Shown: positions 36,670 to 49,011, counted from the stretch's first letter. The stretch is DNA of 64,000 nt from Acanthochlamys bracteata (GCA_019914995.1 CM034126.1:12839001-12903000); one strand, 5' to 3'. Notes: generated by a model from the sequence alone, not told the origin. A program made the numbers and translations.

Positions 36670-39287
36670 TTAACGCTGCTTCGAAGGTCTGGAATCATCA
36701 ATACTGTCGTCTACGCCTCCATCATCATCTCTCTTCCTCTTGTTGGCAGAAGAAGAAGAGGACGGGCCTGCCCCAATGCCATTACTCCGGTTGTCCTCTT
36801 CATCATCAACACCGTCTTCATCCTCACCATCATCTTCCTCACCAGCATCAAAATCACTTCCTTCATTGTCTTCCTCGGGATGTGCAATAGGTCGTACCAG
36901 ATACTCTGTACCAAGATCTTCTTCCTAAAATTACCAACAAAATCAAGATGCTATCAGGAAAATTCACAGGTCTAAAATTAACATAGAAAAATACTCTAAA
37001 TCGTCCCAAGATATGCATAAAATAACCAAAATTAAATCAAAACCCAGAATCTAGATTTTCCATTAGTACTTCAACCTGGATAGGAACATTGCAAGCATAA
37101 AGACATAATAATCAAGAAACCAGAATGCAAAAATATAAAAGAAAGCATTCACAGAGAATTTGCACTAGTACTTTTCTAAGTACAACACAGTAGCAAAAAA
37201 GTTATAAGCTTCTACCTTGGATATATGAAAACAATCACATAACCTATTTTCTTTCAGGAAAGCATAGTAGGCATAAAATAGCATATTATAGCAGATATAC
37301 ATCTAACCTCAATGTCTACACCTAAAAAGGGGCATAAACAATACAATAATGAAAAGTAAAGGGCATACACAAATGACCAGCAAAGGGAACTAGCTAAAAA
37401 TTCCGATGAACTTAACTAGAATCAAACCCATCGTTCAGAAAGAAAATTAAAATTGGTACATGCATCCAATAAGAAAAAAATACACATACCTACATACTCT
37501 AAAAAGTAGCCCGCACAAATACGTACGCCACTGAGGTATAAGAAAACCTCTAGTTAGAGAAAATAAAATCCCAATACTACATATCAGTAAAACAAGGCAT
37601 TATCTGATTGAAGTTTGTACAATTTAACAATCTTTTGCAGATTTGACCACCAAAATCTTGGAATCACAACCATACCAGGATGTGACCTATGTATTAACAG
37701 ACATACTCACAAACCCGTTTTATTTTCTTCCTAAAATCCATCAACTGCTGCAAAAGATGAGACAGAATCATTAAAACATACATGTCGAGATTAACATAAT
37801 CAAAATAATAAGAGTCAGTTTTCTAAAAAAACCAATCAAAATGCCAAAAACTACTATAAATGAGCAGCACACTCAAACAGTTTCCTTCCTCAATCAGGAT
37901 TCAGATTTAACAACTAAAGGCAACACACGAGACCTCCAAAAAGAATCAGATAAAACATGCATATCGAGAGATGAATGGAATGACCATAGAAACAGCAGAT
38001 AACAAACTCCCTGCAACATATAGGTGAAGAAAGTCATGCTCATTAATTGAGAAACCCACAACTACTGCTACTTAAGATAAAATCAACAGAAAACTCAACC
38101 AAACAATAGGGAAAAAGAAATTATACCTCATCATCCCCATCCCCGACCCTATCATCATCATCCTCCTCCTCCTCAAGATCCATATCCTCCTCTACTCCCT
38201 GTTCATCTTCTTCTCCTATCTCCCCATTCTCATCTTCATCATCCCCTTCCCCCTGCTCATGCCCATCAATCTCCCCATCCGTACCCAGAACCCTCCCTGA
38301 GATCCCTGGACCTCCACCATCCTCTTCATCCTCCTCAAACGCATCATCATCTTCCTCTTCCCCATCGTCATCCACTTCTTCCTCCTCTTCAACACCATCC
38401 TCCTCATCACTATCCTCGATCTCATGCACTTCAACAACATCATCATCCTCGCCCTCCTCTTCATCGATCCCCTCCCCCAAATCATCATCATCGTCATCAT
38501 CAACCTCGTCTTCATCCTCATCATCTTCCTCAACATCTTCACCTGCCGGAGCTACTCGAAACCCGTTAGCTACAGATCCGTTCGCCTCTACCCTCCCATC
38601 ATCATCAGCATCACTATCTTCGTCCTCATCTAAATCTACAGGCACCATACTCGCTGCTGTAGACCCATTAGCAGAAGCAGCGGCGCCATCGCTAGAACCG
38701 ACTACCATCTTCCCGCGAAAATCTTCACCTTCAACTTCACCACTCCCAGGATCGTCATCCTCTTCATCCTCCTCATCGTCCTCTTCATCATCCTCCTCAT
38801 CATCCGTCTCCGGCCGCTCATTCTCATCCGCATCCATCTTATCCAAATACTTCAGCGACCGAATCAAAGAGAAAACTTTGGATCGGTAATCCTTAATCCG
38901 CGTCACAGGGCACTCATATAGATCAAGAGAAACAAGACGGAGCCGGGCAAGCGGAGCAAGGTCATCAAGCGTTTGGATTCGGTTATTAGAAAGATCGAGA
39001 TCGCGTAAAGACTCAAGCCCTGCACAAACGAGATGATCTAAACCTCCGGCGATACGGTTGTCGGAGAGACTAAGACGCTGAAGACGAGGAAGGCGAGGGA
39101 ACTGGTCGAGAAAAGCAACACCAACGTTAGCTATCGAGAGGTGTTCAAGAGATTGAAACCGTTCCAGAAGCCCGCGCGGTGGTAACCGACCGCCGAGACA
39201 TTTAACTGCGCCGTCGAGGGTGAGAGCCCGAGGGTCAGCCTCACCTTCTACCGCCGCCTCCACCGCTCGCTCCCAGGCTTCGTCCAT
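36670..39287 (-). CDS. Acidic leucine-rich nuclear phosphoprotein 32 (ANP32)-related protein
   Basis: Exons 38127-39287 and 36670-36924 join in phase 0 to give 471 residues. The N-terminal 150 residues hold leucine-rich repeats (LEHLSIANVGVAFLDQFPRL, LQRLSLSDNRI, LRDLDLSNNRIQTLDDLAPL) capped by DYRSKVFSLIRSLKYLD, diagnostic of ANP32. About 235 residues of almost pure Asp/Glu follow, then exon 2 with GTEYLVRPIAHPEE, conserved in plant members, and a basic NKRKRDD motif near the end. ANP32 proteins act as histone chaperones and phosphatase modulators in animals; the plant role is assumed nuclear. The acidic tail is long for the family. The coding strand shows strong GAY/GAR bias, which creates long open but meaningless antisense frames. 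Confidence 0.88.
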
Positions 39288-39299
39288 CTATAGAAAAGA

Positions 39300-41350
39300 A
39301 GCAAATATCAAAGTTTTTCTATGGTGATTGTTGAATTTTGGGAGAAATTTGTGGGAATTTTGGTAATTTTGTTTGATTTTGTTGAGAGGTGAGAACACTG
39401 AGGAAGGCAGGAAAGAGAGAGCTCTCTGGAGGAAGAAACCCTCGAGGGGAAGAAGACCTGGACACCGTCTCTATTAACGGGTTGTTTTTTAAATATATAA
39501 TATAAATGGAGGTTTATGCAAACTTAGAGCCAAATTTACACGTAGTGGACTATAATATCCTCAACCAAATCGTCGAAACAGCTGCAAGATAAAGGGTACT
39601 ATAGTCTATAGATGTTACTTAGCAAGCTATGCAAATATAATTGATCTTTATGAACAATTTTTTTGCCAATTTCATGAGAACAAAATGACTGAAACACTCT
39701 CCTGTTTACACTGCTACTTCTCATCAAGGTTATTTTACACGAAGAAAACTAGTGAAGGACTCGAGGGTATTTAGGGAAAAAACTATTATGTTGAGTTTTC
39801 ATCGCAGTTCTTTTTTAAAACTTAACTAACGCTTATGGTAGATGGTTTGTAAGTTTCTATACCTCTGAAATTGGCGCGAATCGGTTCCTTTCGTTCTAGT
39901 TATTATTGCCTTCTGTTCATCTGTTGTCACAATTTTATCAAAATTTTTTCCAATTTTACATTATTTTGTATTACAATTTTTGTAGGGGTAATTTCGTAAA
40001 TCTAGGTAAAATCGATTGTGCTTGCGTCGCAGATTTTGGGCCGTGTGACTGCGAAATCGCGATGGAGAGAAATACACAATTAGCGGCTGGGAAGCATAAC
40101 AGCCGTACGATTATTTGTGAGGATTGATGACGTGGATGAATGGACCGTGAAGATCTATAGGGTTTGTTTTTGTTTGAAGAGAGGTAGAGGCGTGAGAGGC
40201 TAAAGATGCCAGCTGGATATTCTTTTAATTCTTTTGTTTCATAATTTTCTGGGGAAAGGATAATTGGATTTTGTTAACAGCGTGTGAGTCCACCACAGAT
40301 TGGAAAAGCTGGTGTGGAGAAGTTCAACTTTTAGATTTTCTTTGTCGGCGTTCTTTTTGTTAAATTTGTGGAAAATATTTCAATGAGGGTTCAAAAAAAA
40401 AGAAAAAATTTAAAAAAATTATTTGGAGTACTTTTTGTTAAGTGATATTAGGAGTACTTTTTTAAAAAAATTAAAAAACTTTTAAATATTATTTTATAAA
40501 ATTTTTAAAATATAACAACTATATAATTATTTTATAATTTATATTTTATCCATATTTTTTAAATTTAAATAAAATTTTAAAAAATTATGTATAATTTTTT
40601 TAGAGTTAAAAAAAATTATTCGAATTGATAAGTAATCCAAAGCATATCTTAAAACTTGTTTATTGTGTGCCGAATAAAAAAAAATTTTCATAATTAATTG
40701 GCAATAAGAATAATGAGCCTAAATTTTTATAAATATCATATCAGAATTATTGATAAATAATATAAAACTAAAGCTTTTTTTAACATACCGAAAATAAAGT
40801 TCACTTTTTTTTAAAGTTATTTTTAATACCAAATAAATTAATTTTTTAAAATTTAGATTATTTCAAAATAAATATAGGTATAATATCTGAAGAATTTTAT
40901 AAGAAAACTTGTCAAGCAAATGTTAATTTAATTAATTTCTAGAGATATATTCAATGATTATTTTCTTTCATTTAAGCTCTATCTACTTTGTTGGGACTCC
41001 GTCGCCGCAAATATAAGTGTATATTTCAAATATCTATAACTAAATTTTATAAAAGTAAAAAATAAATTTTTTTAAAATAAAATAAAAATGAATTTAGTAT
41101 TTATATTTTAATAAATTAAAAAATTAAAAATATAATTGTATTGAAAAATGTACAAATAAAAAAATTAAAACTGAAATTTGAATATGAAAGTAAAATTAAA
41201 ATTTTTTATATAATTAAAATATATGAATTATTGAAAGTTTAAAATCTGATAAAGAAAATTAGAATTATAGACATTTGAAATAAGTCCTAAACGAAGCCAA
41301 GAAAACAAAAGAGCAACGGTCGCTGTGTACTTGTCAACTTCGAAAGCAGA
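39300..41350. other. Intergenic with AT-rich blocks
   Basis: The ANP32 leader and promoter lie to about 39500. A frame at 39906-40127 has no support. An AT-rich MITE-like block occupies about 40390-40650, and further A/T runs precede the tRNA gene. Confidence 0.5.
40390..40650. repeat. AT-rich MITE-like block
   Basis: A/T core of the dispersed style, with GGAGTACTTTTTTAAAAAAA near its left side. Ends are not well defined. Confidence 0.35.
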
Positions 41351-41352
41351 TT

Positions 41353-41426
41353 GGCCTATTAGCTCAGTTGGTTAGAGCGTGGTGCTAATAACGCCAAGGT
41401 CGCAGGTTCGAGACCTGCATGGGCCA
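41353..41426 (+). tRNA. tRNA-Ile (anticodon AAU)
   Basis: The cloverleaf folds fully. The acceptor stem GGCCTAT pairs with ATGGGCC (one G-U). The D arm is GCTC/GAGC, the anticodon stem TGGTG/CGCCA with loop CTAATAA (anticodon AAT at 41387-41389), and the T arm GCAGG TTCGAGA CCTGC. Internal A-box (TAGCTCAGTTGG) and B-box (GGTTCGAGACC) promoters are present. T-runs from 41434 serve as the Pol III terminator. There is no intron, and CCA is not encoded, as expected for a nuclear gene. Confidence 0.97.
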
Positions 41427-42825
41427 CAATTATCATTTTATTTTTTATTATGTTGAATGCAATATAAAAGTTGCATATAAAATTGTATTATATCACATCT
41501 TAATTGAGTTAAGTCAATTTTCGATCAACATTTGACAAAAAATATAAACAGATTGATACATACTTATTGGTTCAAATTCACTTATTTAATTCATATAATT
41601 ATTTATATATTATATATTATGTAATAATTAAAAATATTTAAAATAATATATATATATATATTAATTTACTCTATTTAATTAATTTCTTATTTAATTATAA
41701 ATTTTAGTAAAATTAATATTATCTTTTTTCAATATAAATAATTACTAATTTTTATATATTATTATCAAAATTAATTTTTTAATTCTTATTTTAATAATTG
41801 TAATTATTAAGTAAATAAATTTAAATTTAATCTGATTATTAAATATATTAAATTATAATTAATAATTTCAATTTATATAAATATAAGTTAGATTATAGTT
41901 AAATAATTTTTTATTATGTTATTGTATAAATCGATCTAAAATTGATCTATAAACGCATTTTCCCACCCTATGCTATATAAGGGTAAAGCATCTGCAAGCC
42001 TTTATTTTATCCTAATTTGTGTATTTTATTCGTCGCAATACATACCAACTTTTTGTACTTACAAAATCATATCATACCTTCAGCAGATGGAAAATAAAAT
42101 GTCGGAAATGTCAGAGTAATTTGTTATATGCATTTACAAGAAACCAACAAAATCATCAAAACCCAAATAAAGCTGAATAACTGCATAGTATAGCATACAT
42201 TCTTCTAACTATAATCTAAATCTTCTAAAAGTGCAATAAGCACAAGGCAGATATCTTAATACATGCTGGGTAATTGCCCGTCTCCTTCCAGAGATTATAT
42301 GTGATACTCAATTTTGGCATGCCAACTTGGTCTATATATCATAACAAGAACTGGAAGAAAATGTGTACTTGGACAGAAATGATTTCATGTAAAAACCATG
42401 CCAAGCTAAATATTGGATTTGGTCCAGAGGCACATAATGTGTTTGAGGATGCCTCAGAAGAAAATGGAATATTTTTGTTTTGTCACAAGCCTTTTTCTTC
42501 TCACATAATCTATGTACTCTTCAAATACATACCAAAAAGGATTTGTGAAAAGCTTTCCATTTTGAGAATGTTGCATAGCATTAGGACTACTCCCTTATAA
42601 TAGCAGTGAAATTCATCATCGGTAATGCATAAACTGAAAGCCAAATGATTATTGATCATCTTATAAATGGCATTTTTACCCCAATAATCTCCATGTTCTT
42701 CCTTCCTTTTCTTCATGTCTTTTGCAAAACTCCGGCAGAGACTCACCATCTTCACCGGTATTCTGAATTTCTGAACGACTAAACATCCTAAATATGGAAC
42801 ACTCCACTGCAGAATGCTGGCACCA

Positions 42826-43340
42826 CTAGCTGCTGAACCGCATGGCTTTTGGGCTTCTGTTAGCATCAGATTCTTCAATCACAGACTCCATACTTGACAG
42901 TGAGCTACGCTTTTCCTGTTGCAAGAAAAGAAAAATAATTTTTTTTTGGAAGAACTGCAATATACGATACATTTATGAAAAAAAATTACTTGACTTGATT
43001 TGGTGTTCGTCTTGGAAATCTTTGCTGGTTTCGGCTGCCGCTGCTGCTCATTGTCGCTGAAATTTCAAGGCAAAAAATGAAGATGGTAAAACACAATCTA
43101 TAGTCTTTCAAGAAGTTCGCATATACTACTTAAAATTGACGAATTTCTACATATTAGCTTCATGAAAACCAAATTAAGCACGAAAAAGATCCAGAAAACA
43201 AATTAATAAATAAATAAAAGCAAGAAACTCCAAACTAAACAAAATCAAAAAAATCAGAAGAGAAATTACATGGTGGGTGTGCATGCATTGGTTTCGGATG
43301 CTTTTGGACAGATTTGGTGTGGAGCAATGCCTCCCCATTT
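42826..43340 (-). CDS. Unrecognised small gene divergent from CLPP6, unit 1 (partial model)
   Basis: Three exons join in phase: about 43270-43340 (GGIAPHQICPKASETNACTP), 42990-43056 (DNEQQRQPKPAKISKTNTKS) and 42826-42915 (EKRSSLSSMESVIEESDANR, then SPKAMRFSS-stop). The product would be a short, basic, Ser-rich protein with a phospho-site-like SxxS pattern; I do not recognise it. The first exon and ATG are unresolved, and the leader region contains the interleaved inverted repeat at 43452-43562. Its promoter holds two E2F-type sites, which would suit a proliferation-linked gene. Phase agreement across two junctions is the main support. Confidence 0.4.
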
Positions 43341-43451
43341 TACTTATAAATATGTAAGACTTGTTATCGTTAAGCATGATCAATAAATTCTTATTTATTT
43401 ACCTTAGATTTAGTGGTATTTAGTGATAGACTGGTAGTCTTCTTCGTCTCC

Positions 43452-43562
43452 TTACACATCTCAGCGCAACAGAGGGATTCTATTTGTGTGATTCTGTTCT
43501 TCCCCTTAAATCCCTCCTGTGTTGCGCTGCGATGTGTAACAGAATCACACAAATAGAATCCC
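43452..43562. repeat. Interleaved inverted repeats A-B-A'-B' (unit 1)
   Basis: Segment A (43452-43477, beginning TTACACATCTCAGCGCAACA) pairs with A' (43511-43539). Segment B (43474-43498, GATTCTATTTGTGTGATTCT within it) pairs perfectly over 25 bp with B' (43538-43562). The order is A, B, A', B', so the two stems interleave and cannot form as two ordinary hairpins together; a pseudoknot-like fold is geometrically possible. A-B and the reverse complement of A'-B' are circular permutations of each other. Confidence 0.9.
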
Positions 43563-43871
43563 AAAAGAATTGATGTATCACAATTCACAATAGAGTTAAA
43601 TCAAACAGGGCACCTTCTGTGAAGAATGAAATTACAAAAAACAAAAAATTACAGAACAATCACCAAAGAAATTATTAAAAATAATGAGGGAGTGAACAAA
43701 CAAGACCTGGATTTGATGAGGAACGAAGAGGTGAGAGAGGTTTGGCCAAATGGTCTTATCAATGAATCCTTCTTTCCTTCGTGATTCTCGCCTTTCATTC
43801 GTTTCAAATTTCTAGAATGTTTTTAATCGAGAGATTTTGCTTAGGTTTTAGGCTGACCTGGTCCTGGATAC

Positions 43872-43902
43872 TTGGCGCCAAAAATAAATAATTGGCGCCA
43901 AA
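43872..43902. promoter_or_regulatory. Two E2F-type palindromes, divergent promoter, unit 1
   Basis: TTGGCGCCAA occurs at 43872-43881 and again at 43892-43901, spaced 20 bp, that is two helical turns. Both sites carry an extra A that completes TTTGGCGCC on the minus strand. They sit between the minus-strand unknown gene and CLPP6 (+). A TGGGCC motif lies about 45 bp closer to CLPP6. E2F/DP binding is predicted from the consensus TTTSSCGC. Confidence 0.65.
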
Positions 43903-44121
43903 GTTTACAGTGACTATCGGGCTTTGCGGGCTTATGCCCGTCTAAATTGGGCCGTAACACAAATTCGTAAGTAGTAGCATTTCCGTAATTGTGTGTACCC
44001 AGCTTGGCGAACTGGACCTGACTCGCTTGTTTGAGTCTGGTTATCCGATCAGGTTCTGGTTTTTCTAAGTTAACCCCGTCATTGACCGCCTACAGCTGTC
44101 TATCCTATTCTGAGCACGTCC

Positions 44122-46675
44122 ATGGCGTCCATCGCCGCCTCCACCTTCCCGCCGTCGCTGCTACTGGTAGCGTTTCAAGGTATACGAACTCTCTATTTCA
44201 TCGACTCAAATTTACATATTTGCCACTCTGATATCTATTCTTTTTATCTCAGGAACCAAATCAAGATACAATCCCTGGTTTCAGTTTCTACTGAACTACG
44301 CAGTGAGCTAAATTCTCAATTTTATCAACTCGAATTTTGAAGTTAATTCGAGTGATGAAGTTTATCTTTGTGCTGTTGACTTGAAAGTTCAGTGATCGAT
44401 CCACTATACCGCTGAAAATGAGAATTTTATATGTAGTCTTAGCTTCCCCTCATGCATGGTATTTGATGAATACTTGAGTATTCTGATTTTGATTGTTCTG
44501 CTTGTTTATAATATGATGATTGGTATGCCCTAAACCTGTGATTTTGTTTAACCTTAATGAAGATCATGGAAACTTTCCTAACTGAGTTTGGACATACTTT
44601 GGGATCTGCATATGAAATTTGAGATCCTGCTACAATATTGCAGATTTTTGGGTGTGAGGGAAGATTCCTTGATTAGGTTTCCTGTATGAAAGTTAGCTTA
44701 CTATTACTATACAAGGGAGTTTAAGGACTTACGATTGGGAGAGTGTATATGTTTAAGAAGGTTTTGTTAAGTTTGTGTTCGCTGCCACCTTCATTGAAAT
44801 GTACGGAACTTATGCAGGTAAAAGTTTGAGCCTAAAGTTTTATACAAATCCTACCCTGAAGTTGGGAACTATATATTTGTTTATGACATGCAGTCATGTC
44901 ATTGCGTGACTTGTCATTGCAGGTTTAACTAGGCAGCTTAACTAGGAGTCTGTTTATGGCACTAAAATACCGCACATCTTTATCCTATCTCTTTCACTTT
45001 TATATATAATGGAACTAAAAGGGAAATAGAAGTCATGGCTGTTTTTGTTAGTCCAACTGATTGCATTGTTATACTTACAAGATTTTTATCTATAACAATG
45101 GTGACGATCCAATTATTTATGGTGTATTGGTTCATGCACTGCTGTTCTTACAATTGCCAATCACACTTGTCATCAGTTCCACCCTTCAACTCGAGCACTG
45201 CTGGTCTGTCTTTGAAGCATGATGAGCAGCATCGAAATGGCAGATCAAGGTACAAGAAACTTCCAATTCTACTCGATTACTTAGTTTGCTTTTCCAATCT
45301 CAGATCTCAACTTTATTAACATGTGCAATACTAAGTTATTATTGATGTTGAAATGCTCCGTGGTGCCCCAAATTGAACTTTTAACACTGTAATGTTCAGT
45401 TATCAGTATATCTTTGATGTAGCTTCAGTAGTGGTATAGTCAGGGTTTTAACTTAAATTTGCTAGGCTGGAAGCAAATCGATGTGGCCAAAAAGCAAACG
45501 TAGTTTGCAAGACATCTAAAGTGTTTCTCTTATTTAATTATTCTAATTATGTCTACAGATACGATGCTGTTGTTGAAGCCAAAAAGGAAACCCACCTGTA
45601 ATGCCTGCCGTTATGACTCCTGGAGGACCACTTGATCTGTCATCAGTTCTTTTCCGAATCGCATAATTTTTATAGGACAGCCTATAAATTCAATGATCGC
45701 ACAAAGGGTTATCTCTCAGCTTGTGACTCTTGCTACTGTTGACGAGAATGCAGATATTCTGGTATCTAATATTACCATGCATACTTAATTTCAAGTTCTA
45801 ATTCATTCACAGAAATCTGGTATAAACTAATGTTTTTAGTCATACAAATTGCACTCCTGAAGTTTGAATGCCTGTTTCTTTTCAGATGTACTTGAACTGT
45901 CCTGGAGGAAGCACGTATTCTGTCTTGGCAATTTATGATTGTATGTCATGGGTACGATTTTGATATCCTGAGCTCTAGTTGGATTGTGATGCTTTTTCAC
46001 AACCATGACGAATCAACCACACTTTTTTGACAATGACCTCTTAATTAATGGATTCCTAGATTAAACCGAGGGTAGGAACAGTATGCTTTGGTGTAGCTGC
46101 TAGTCAAGGAGCACTTCTTCTTGCTGGAGGAGAAAAAGGGATGCGTTATGCAATGCCAAATTCTCGAATAATGATACATCAACCACAGAGTGGGTGTGGG
46201 GTATGCATCATGTTATTGTTACCATAGCTTTACAGTTATGCTAGTGCTTAATTTTGACTTTTTGTGCGTAGGGTCATGTAGAGGATGTGCGTCGGCAAGT
46301 GAATGAAGCCGTTCAATCCCGACATGTAAGTGTCTTAGTATGCTACTTTCAATAAATGCCTTCACTTCTTAAATATTGCCATGTTTCACATACTTACAGA
46401 AAATTGACAAGATGTATGCTGCTTTTACTGGTCAACCTGTGGAGAAAGTGCAGCAATACACTGAAAGAGATCGTTTCTTTTCTACTTCAGAGGTTATACT
46501 AATCAAGCTGTTCAAACATCCTTGTCAGTTCTGAATATTTCAATTTAGCAAATGTAGATCTTTTCAAGTTGTTGATATTCTGCAAGATGGTGCTTCTAAT
46601 TCCTTTTTCCTTTTTTTGCACCCTTAGGCTTTGGAATTTGGGTTGATTGACGGGGTATTGGAAACAGAATATTAG
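44122..46675 (+). pseudogene. CLPP6: CLPP6 copy 1, frame-disrupted
   Basis: All nine exons and splice sites of the intact copy are present. Three one-base losses break the frame: CCC instead of CCCC at 44148-44150 in exon 1; five A instead of six at 45581-45585 (the AKKGNPP codons); and two A instead of three at 45657-45658 (the LFRNR codons). All are homopolymer contractions. The exons downstream, with the catalytic Ser and His codons, are unchanged. If the sequence is right this copy makes no ClpP6; if it has assembly errors, both copies may be functional or only one may exist. Intron differences are also homopolymer changes, arguing for error or extreme youth. Confidence 0.75.
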
Positions 46676-47933
46676 ATGGTCTGGAGATCAAATGGAGTTG
46701 AAGGAAATAAGACATATAACACATAACACACACCTCTTCCAAAGTCTGATTTTCGCTCTACATCTGGTGGGACATTATGATTGACCTCCTATCTGGGATC
46801 ATGGTCATGTACTTTGCTGGTTTTGATTGCAGAGAATTTTCTCCATGTGCTGCTTCTTGCAATGCTTACAGGTCGAAGAATGAGACAGCTTCTTATTTTA
46901 ATAATTGTAATTATTAAGTAAATAAATTTAAATTTAATCTGATTATTAAATATATTAAATTATAATTAATAATTTCAATTTATATAAATATAAGTTAGAT
47001 TATAGTTAAATAATTTTTTATTATGTTATTGTATAAATCGATCTAAAATTGATCTATAAACGCATTTTCCCACCCTATGCTATATAAATATAAAGCATCT
47101 GCAAGCCTTTATTTTATCCTAATTTGTGTATTTTATTCGTCGCAATACATACCAACTTTTTGTACTTACAAAATCATATCATACCTTCAGCAGATGGAAA
47201 ATAAAATGTCGGAAATGTCAGAGTAATTTGTTATATGCATTTACAAGAAACCAACAAAATCATCAAAACCCAAATAAAGCTGAATAACTGCATAGTATAG
47301 CATACATTCTTCTAACTATAATCTAAATCTTCTAAAAGTGCAATAAGCACAAGGCAGATATCTTAATACATGCTGGGTAATTGCCCGTCTCCTTCCAGAG
47401 ATTATATGTGATACTCAATTTTGGCATGCCAACTTGGTCTATATATCATAACAAGAACTGGAAGAAAATGTGTACTTGGACAGAAATGATTTCATGTAAA
47501 AACCATGCCAAGCTAAATATTGGATTTGGTCCAGAGGCACATAATGTGTTTGAGGATGCCTCAGAAGAAAATGGAATATTTTTGTTTTGTCACAAGCCTT
47601 TTTCTTCTCACATAATCTATGTACTCTTCAAATACATACCAAAAAGGATTTGTGAAAAGCTTTCCATTTTTGAGAATGTTGCATAGCATTAGGACTACTC
47701 CCTTATAATAGCAGTGAAATTCATCATCGGTAATGCATAAACTGAAAGCCAAATGATTATTGATCATCTTATAAATGGCATTTTTACCCCAATAATCTCC
47801 ATGTTCTTCCTTCCTTTTCTTCATGTCTTTTGCAAAACTCCGGCAGAGACTCACCATCTTCACCGGTATTCTGAATTTCTGAACGACTAAACATCCTAAA
47901 TATGGAACACTCCACTGCAGAATGCTGGCACCA

Positions 47934-48449
47934 CTAGCTGCTGAACCGCATGGCTTTTGGGCTTCTGTTAGCATCAGATTCTTCAATCACAGACTCCATA
48001 CTTGACAGTGAGCTACGCTTTTCCTGTTGCAAGAAAAGAAAAATAATTTTTTTTTGGAAGAACTGCAATATACGATACATTTATGAAAAAAAATTACTTG
48101 ACTTGATTTGGTGTTCGTCTTGGAAATCTTTGCTGGTTTCGGCTGCCGCTGCTGCTCATTGTCGCTGAAATTTCAAGGCAAAAAATGAAGATGGTAAAAC
48201 ACAATCTATAGTCTTTCAAGAAGTTCGCATATACTACTTAAAATTGACGAATTTCTACATATTAGCTTCATGAAAACCAAATTAAGCACGAAAAAGATCC
48301 AGAAAACAAATTAATAAATAAATAAAAGCAAGAAACTCCAAACTAAACAAAATCAAAAAAATCAGAAGAGAAATTACATGGTGGGTGTGCATGCATTGGT
48401 TTCGGATGCTTTTGGACAGATTTGGTGTGGAGCAATGCCTCCCCATTTT
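47934..48449 (-). CDS. Unrecognised small gene divergent from CLPP6, unit 2 (partial model)
   Basis: The duplicate of the unit 1 gene, with the same exons about 5,108 bp further on. The three coding exons show no difference from unit 1. The start is again not resolved. Confidence 0.4.
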
Positions 48450-48560
48450 ACTTATAAATATGTAAGACTTGTTATCGTTAAGCATGATCAATGAAATTCT
48501 TATTTATTTACCTTAGATTTAGTGGTATTTAGTGATAGACTGGTAGTCTTCTTCGTCTCC

Positions 48561-48671
48561 TTACACATCTCAGCGCAACAGAGGGATTCTATTTGTGTGA
48601 TTCTGTTCTTCCCCTTAAATCCCTCCTGTGTTGCGCTGCGATGTGTAACAGAATCACACAAATAGAATCCC
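48561..48671. repeat. Interleaved inverted repeats A-B-A'-B' (unit 2)
   Basis: The duplicate of the 43452-43562 structure, identical in all four arms. Confidence 0.9.
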
Positions 48672-48980
48672 AAAAGAATTGATGTATCACAATTCACAAT
48701 AGAGTTAAATCAAACAGGGCACCTTCTGTGAAGAATGAAATTACAAAAAACAAAAAATTACAGAACAATCACCAAAGAAATTATTAAAAATAATGAGGGA
48801 GTGAACAAACAAGACCTGGATTTGATGAGGAACGAAGAGGTGAGAGAGGTTTGGCCAAATGGTCTTATCAATGAATCCTTCTTTCCTTCGTGATTCTCGC
48901 CTTTCATTCGTTTCAAATTTCTAGAATGTTTTTAATCGAGAGATTTTGCTTAGGTTTTAGGCTGACCTGGTCCTGGATAC

Positions 48981-49011
48981 TTGGCGCCAAAAATAAATAA
49001 TTGGCGCCAAA
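48981..49011. promoter_or_regulatory. Two E2F-type palindromes, divergent promoter, unit 2
   Basis: The duplicate of the unit 1 pair, with unchanged sites and spacing (48981-48990 and 49001-49010). Confidence 0.65.

Larger units (their letters stand above)
41783..46889 (+). repeat. Tandem duplication unit 1 (5.1 kb)
   Basis: This segment is repeated directly at 46890-52001 with near identity through introns and intergenic DNA. It starts TTCTTATTTTAATAATTG and ends GAGACAGC. It holds the divergent unknown gene, the shared promoter and CLPP6 copy 1. Differences from unit 2 are mainly one-base homopolymer length changes, plus a three-base change after CTATATAA (GGGTAAAG here, ATATAAAG in unit 2). 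Confidence 0.95.

Noticed and set aside
38216-38542. Met/Arg/Lys-rich minus-strand frame inside the ANP32-related gene
   Set aside because: A shifted reading of GAT/GAG-rich codons for the acidic tail; no independent support.
42510-42878. 122-codon minus-strand frame beyond the divergent unknown gene (and its copy in unit 2)
   Set aside because: It overlaps a phase-supported exon in another frame, lies in the probable 3' UTR, starts without an ATG in context, and its 3' end differs between the two units because of one T.
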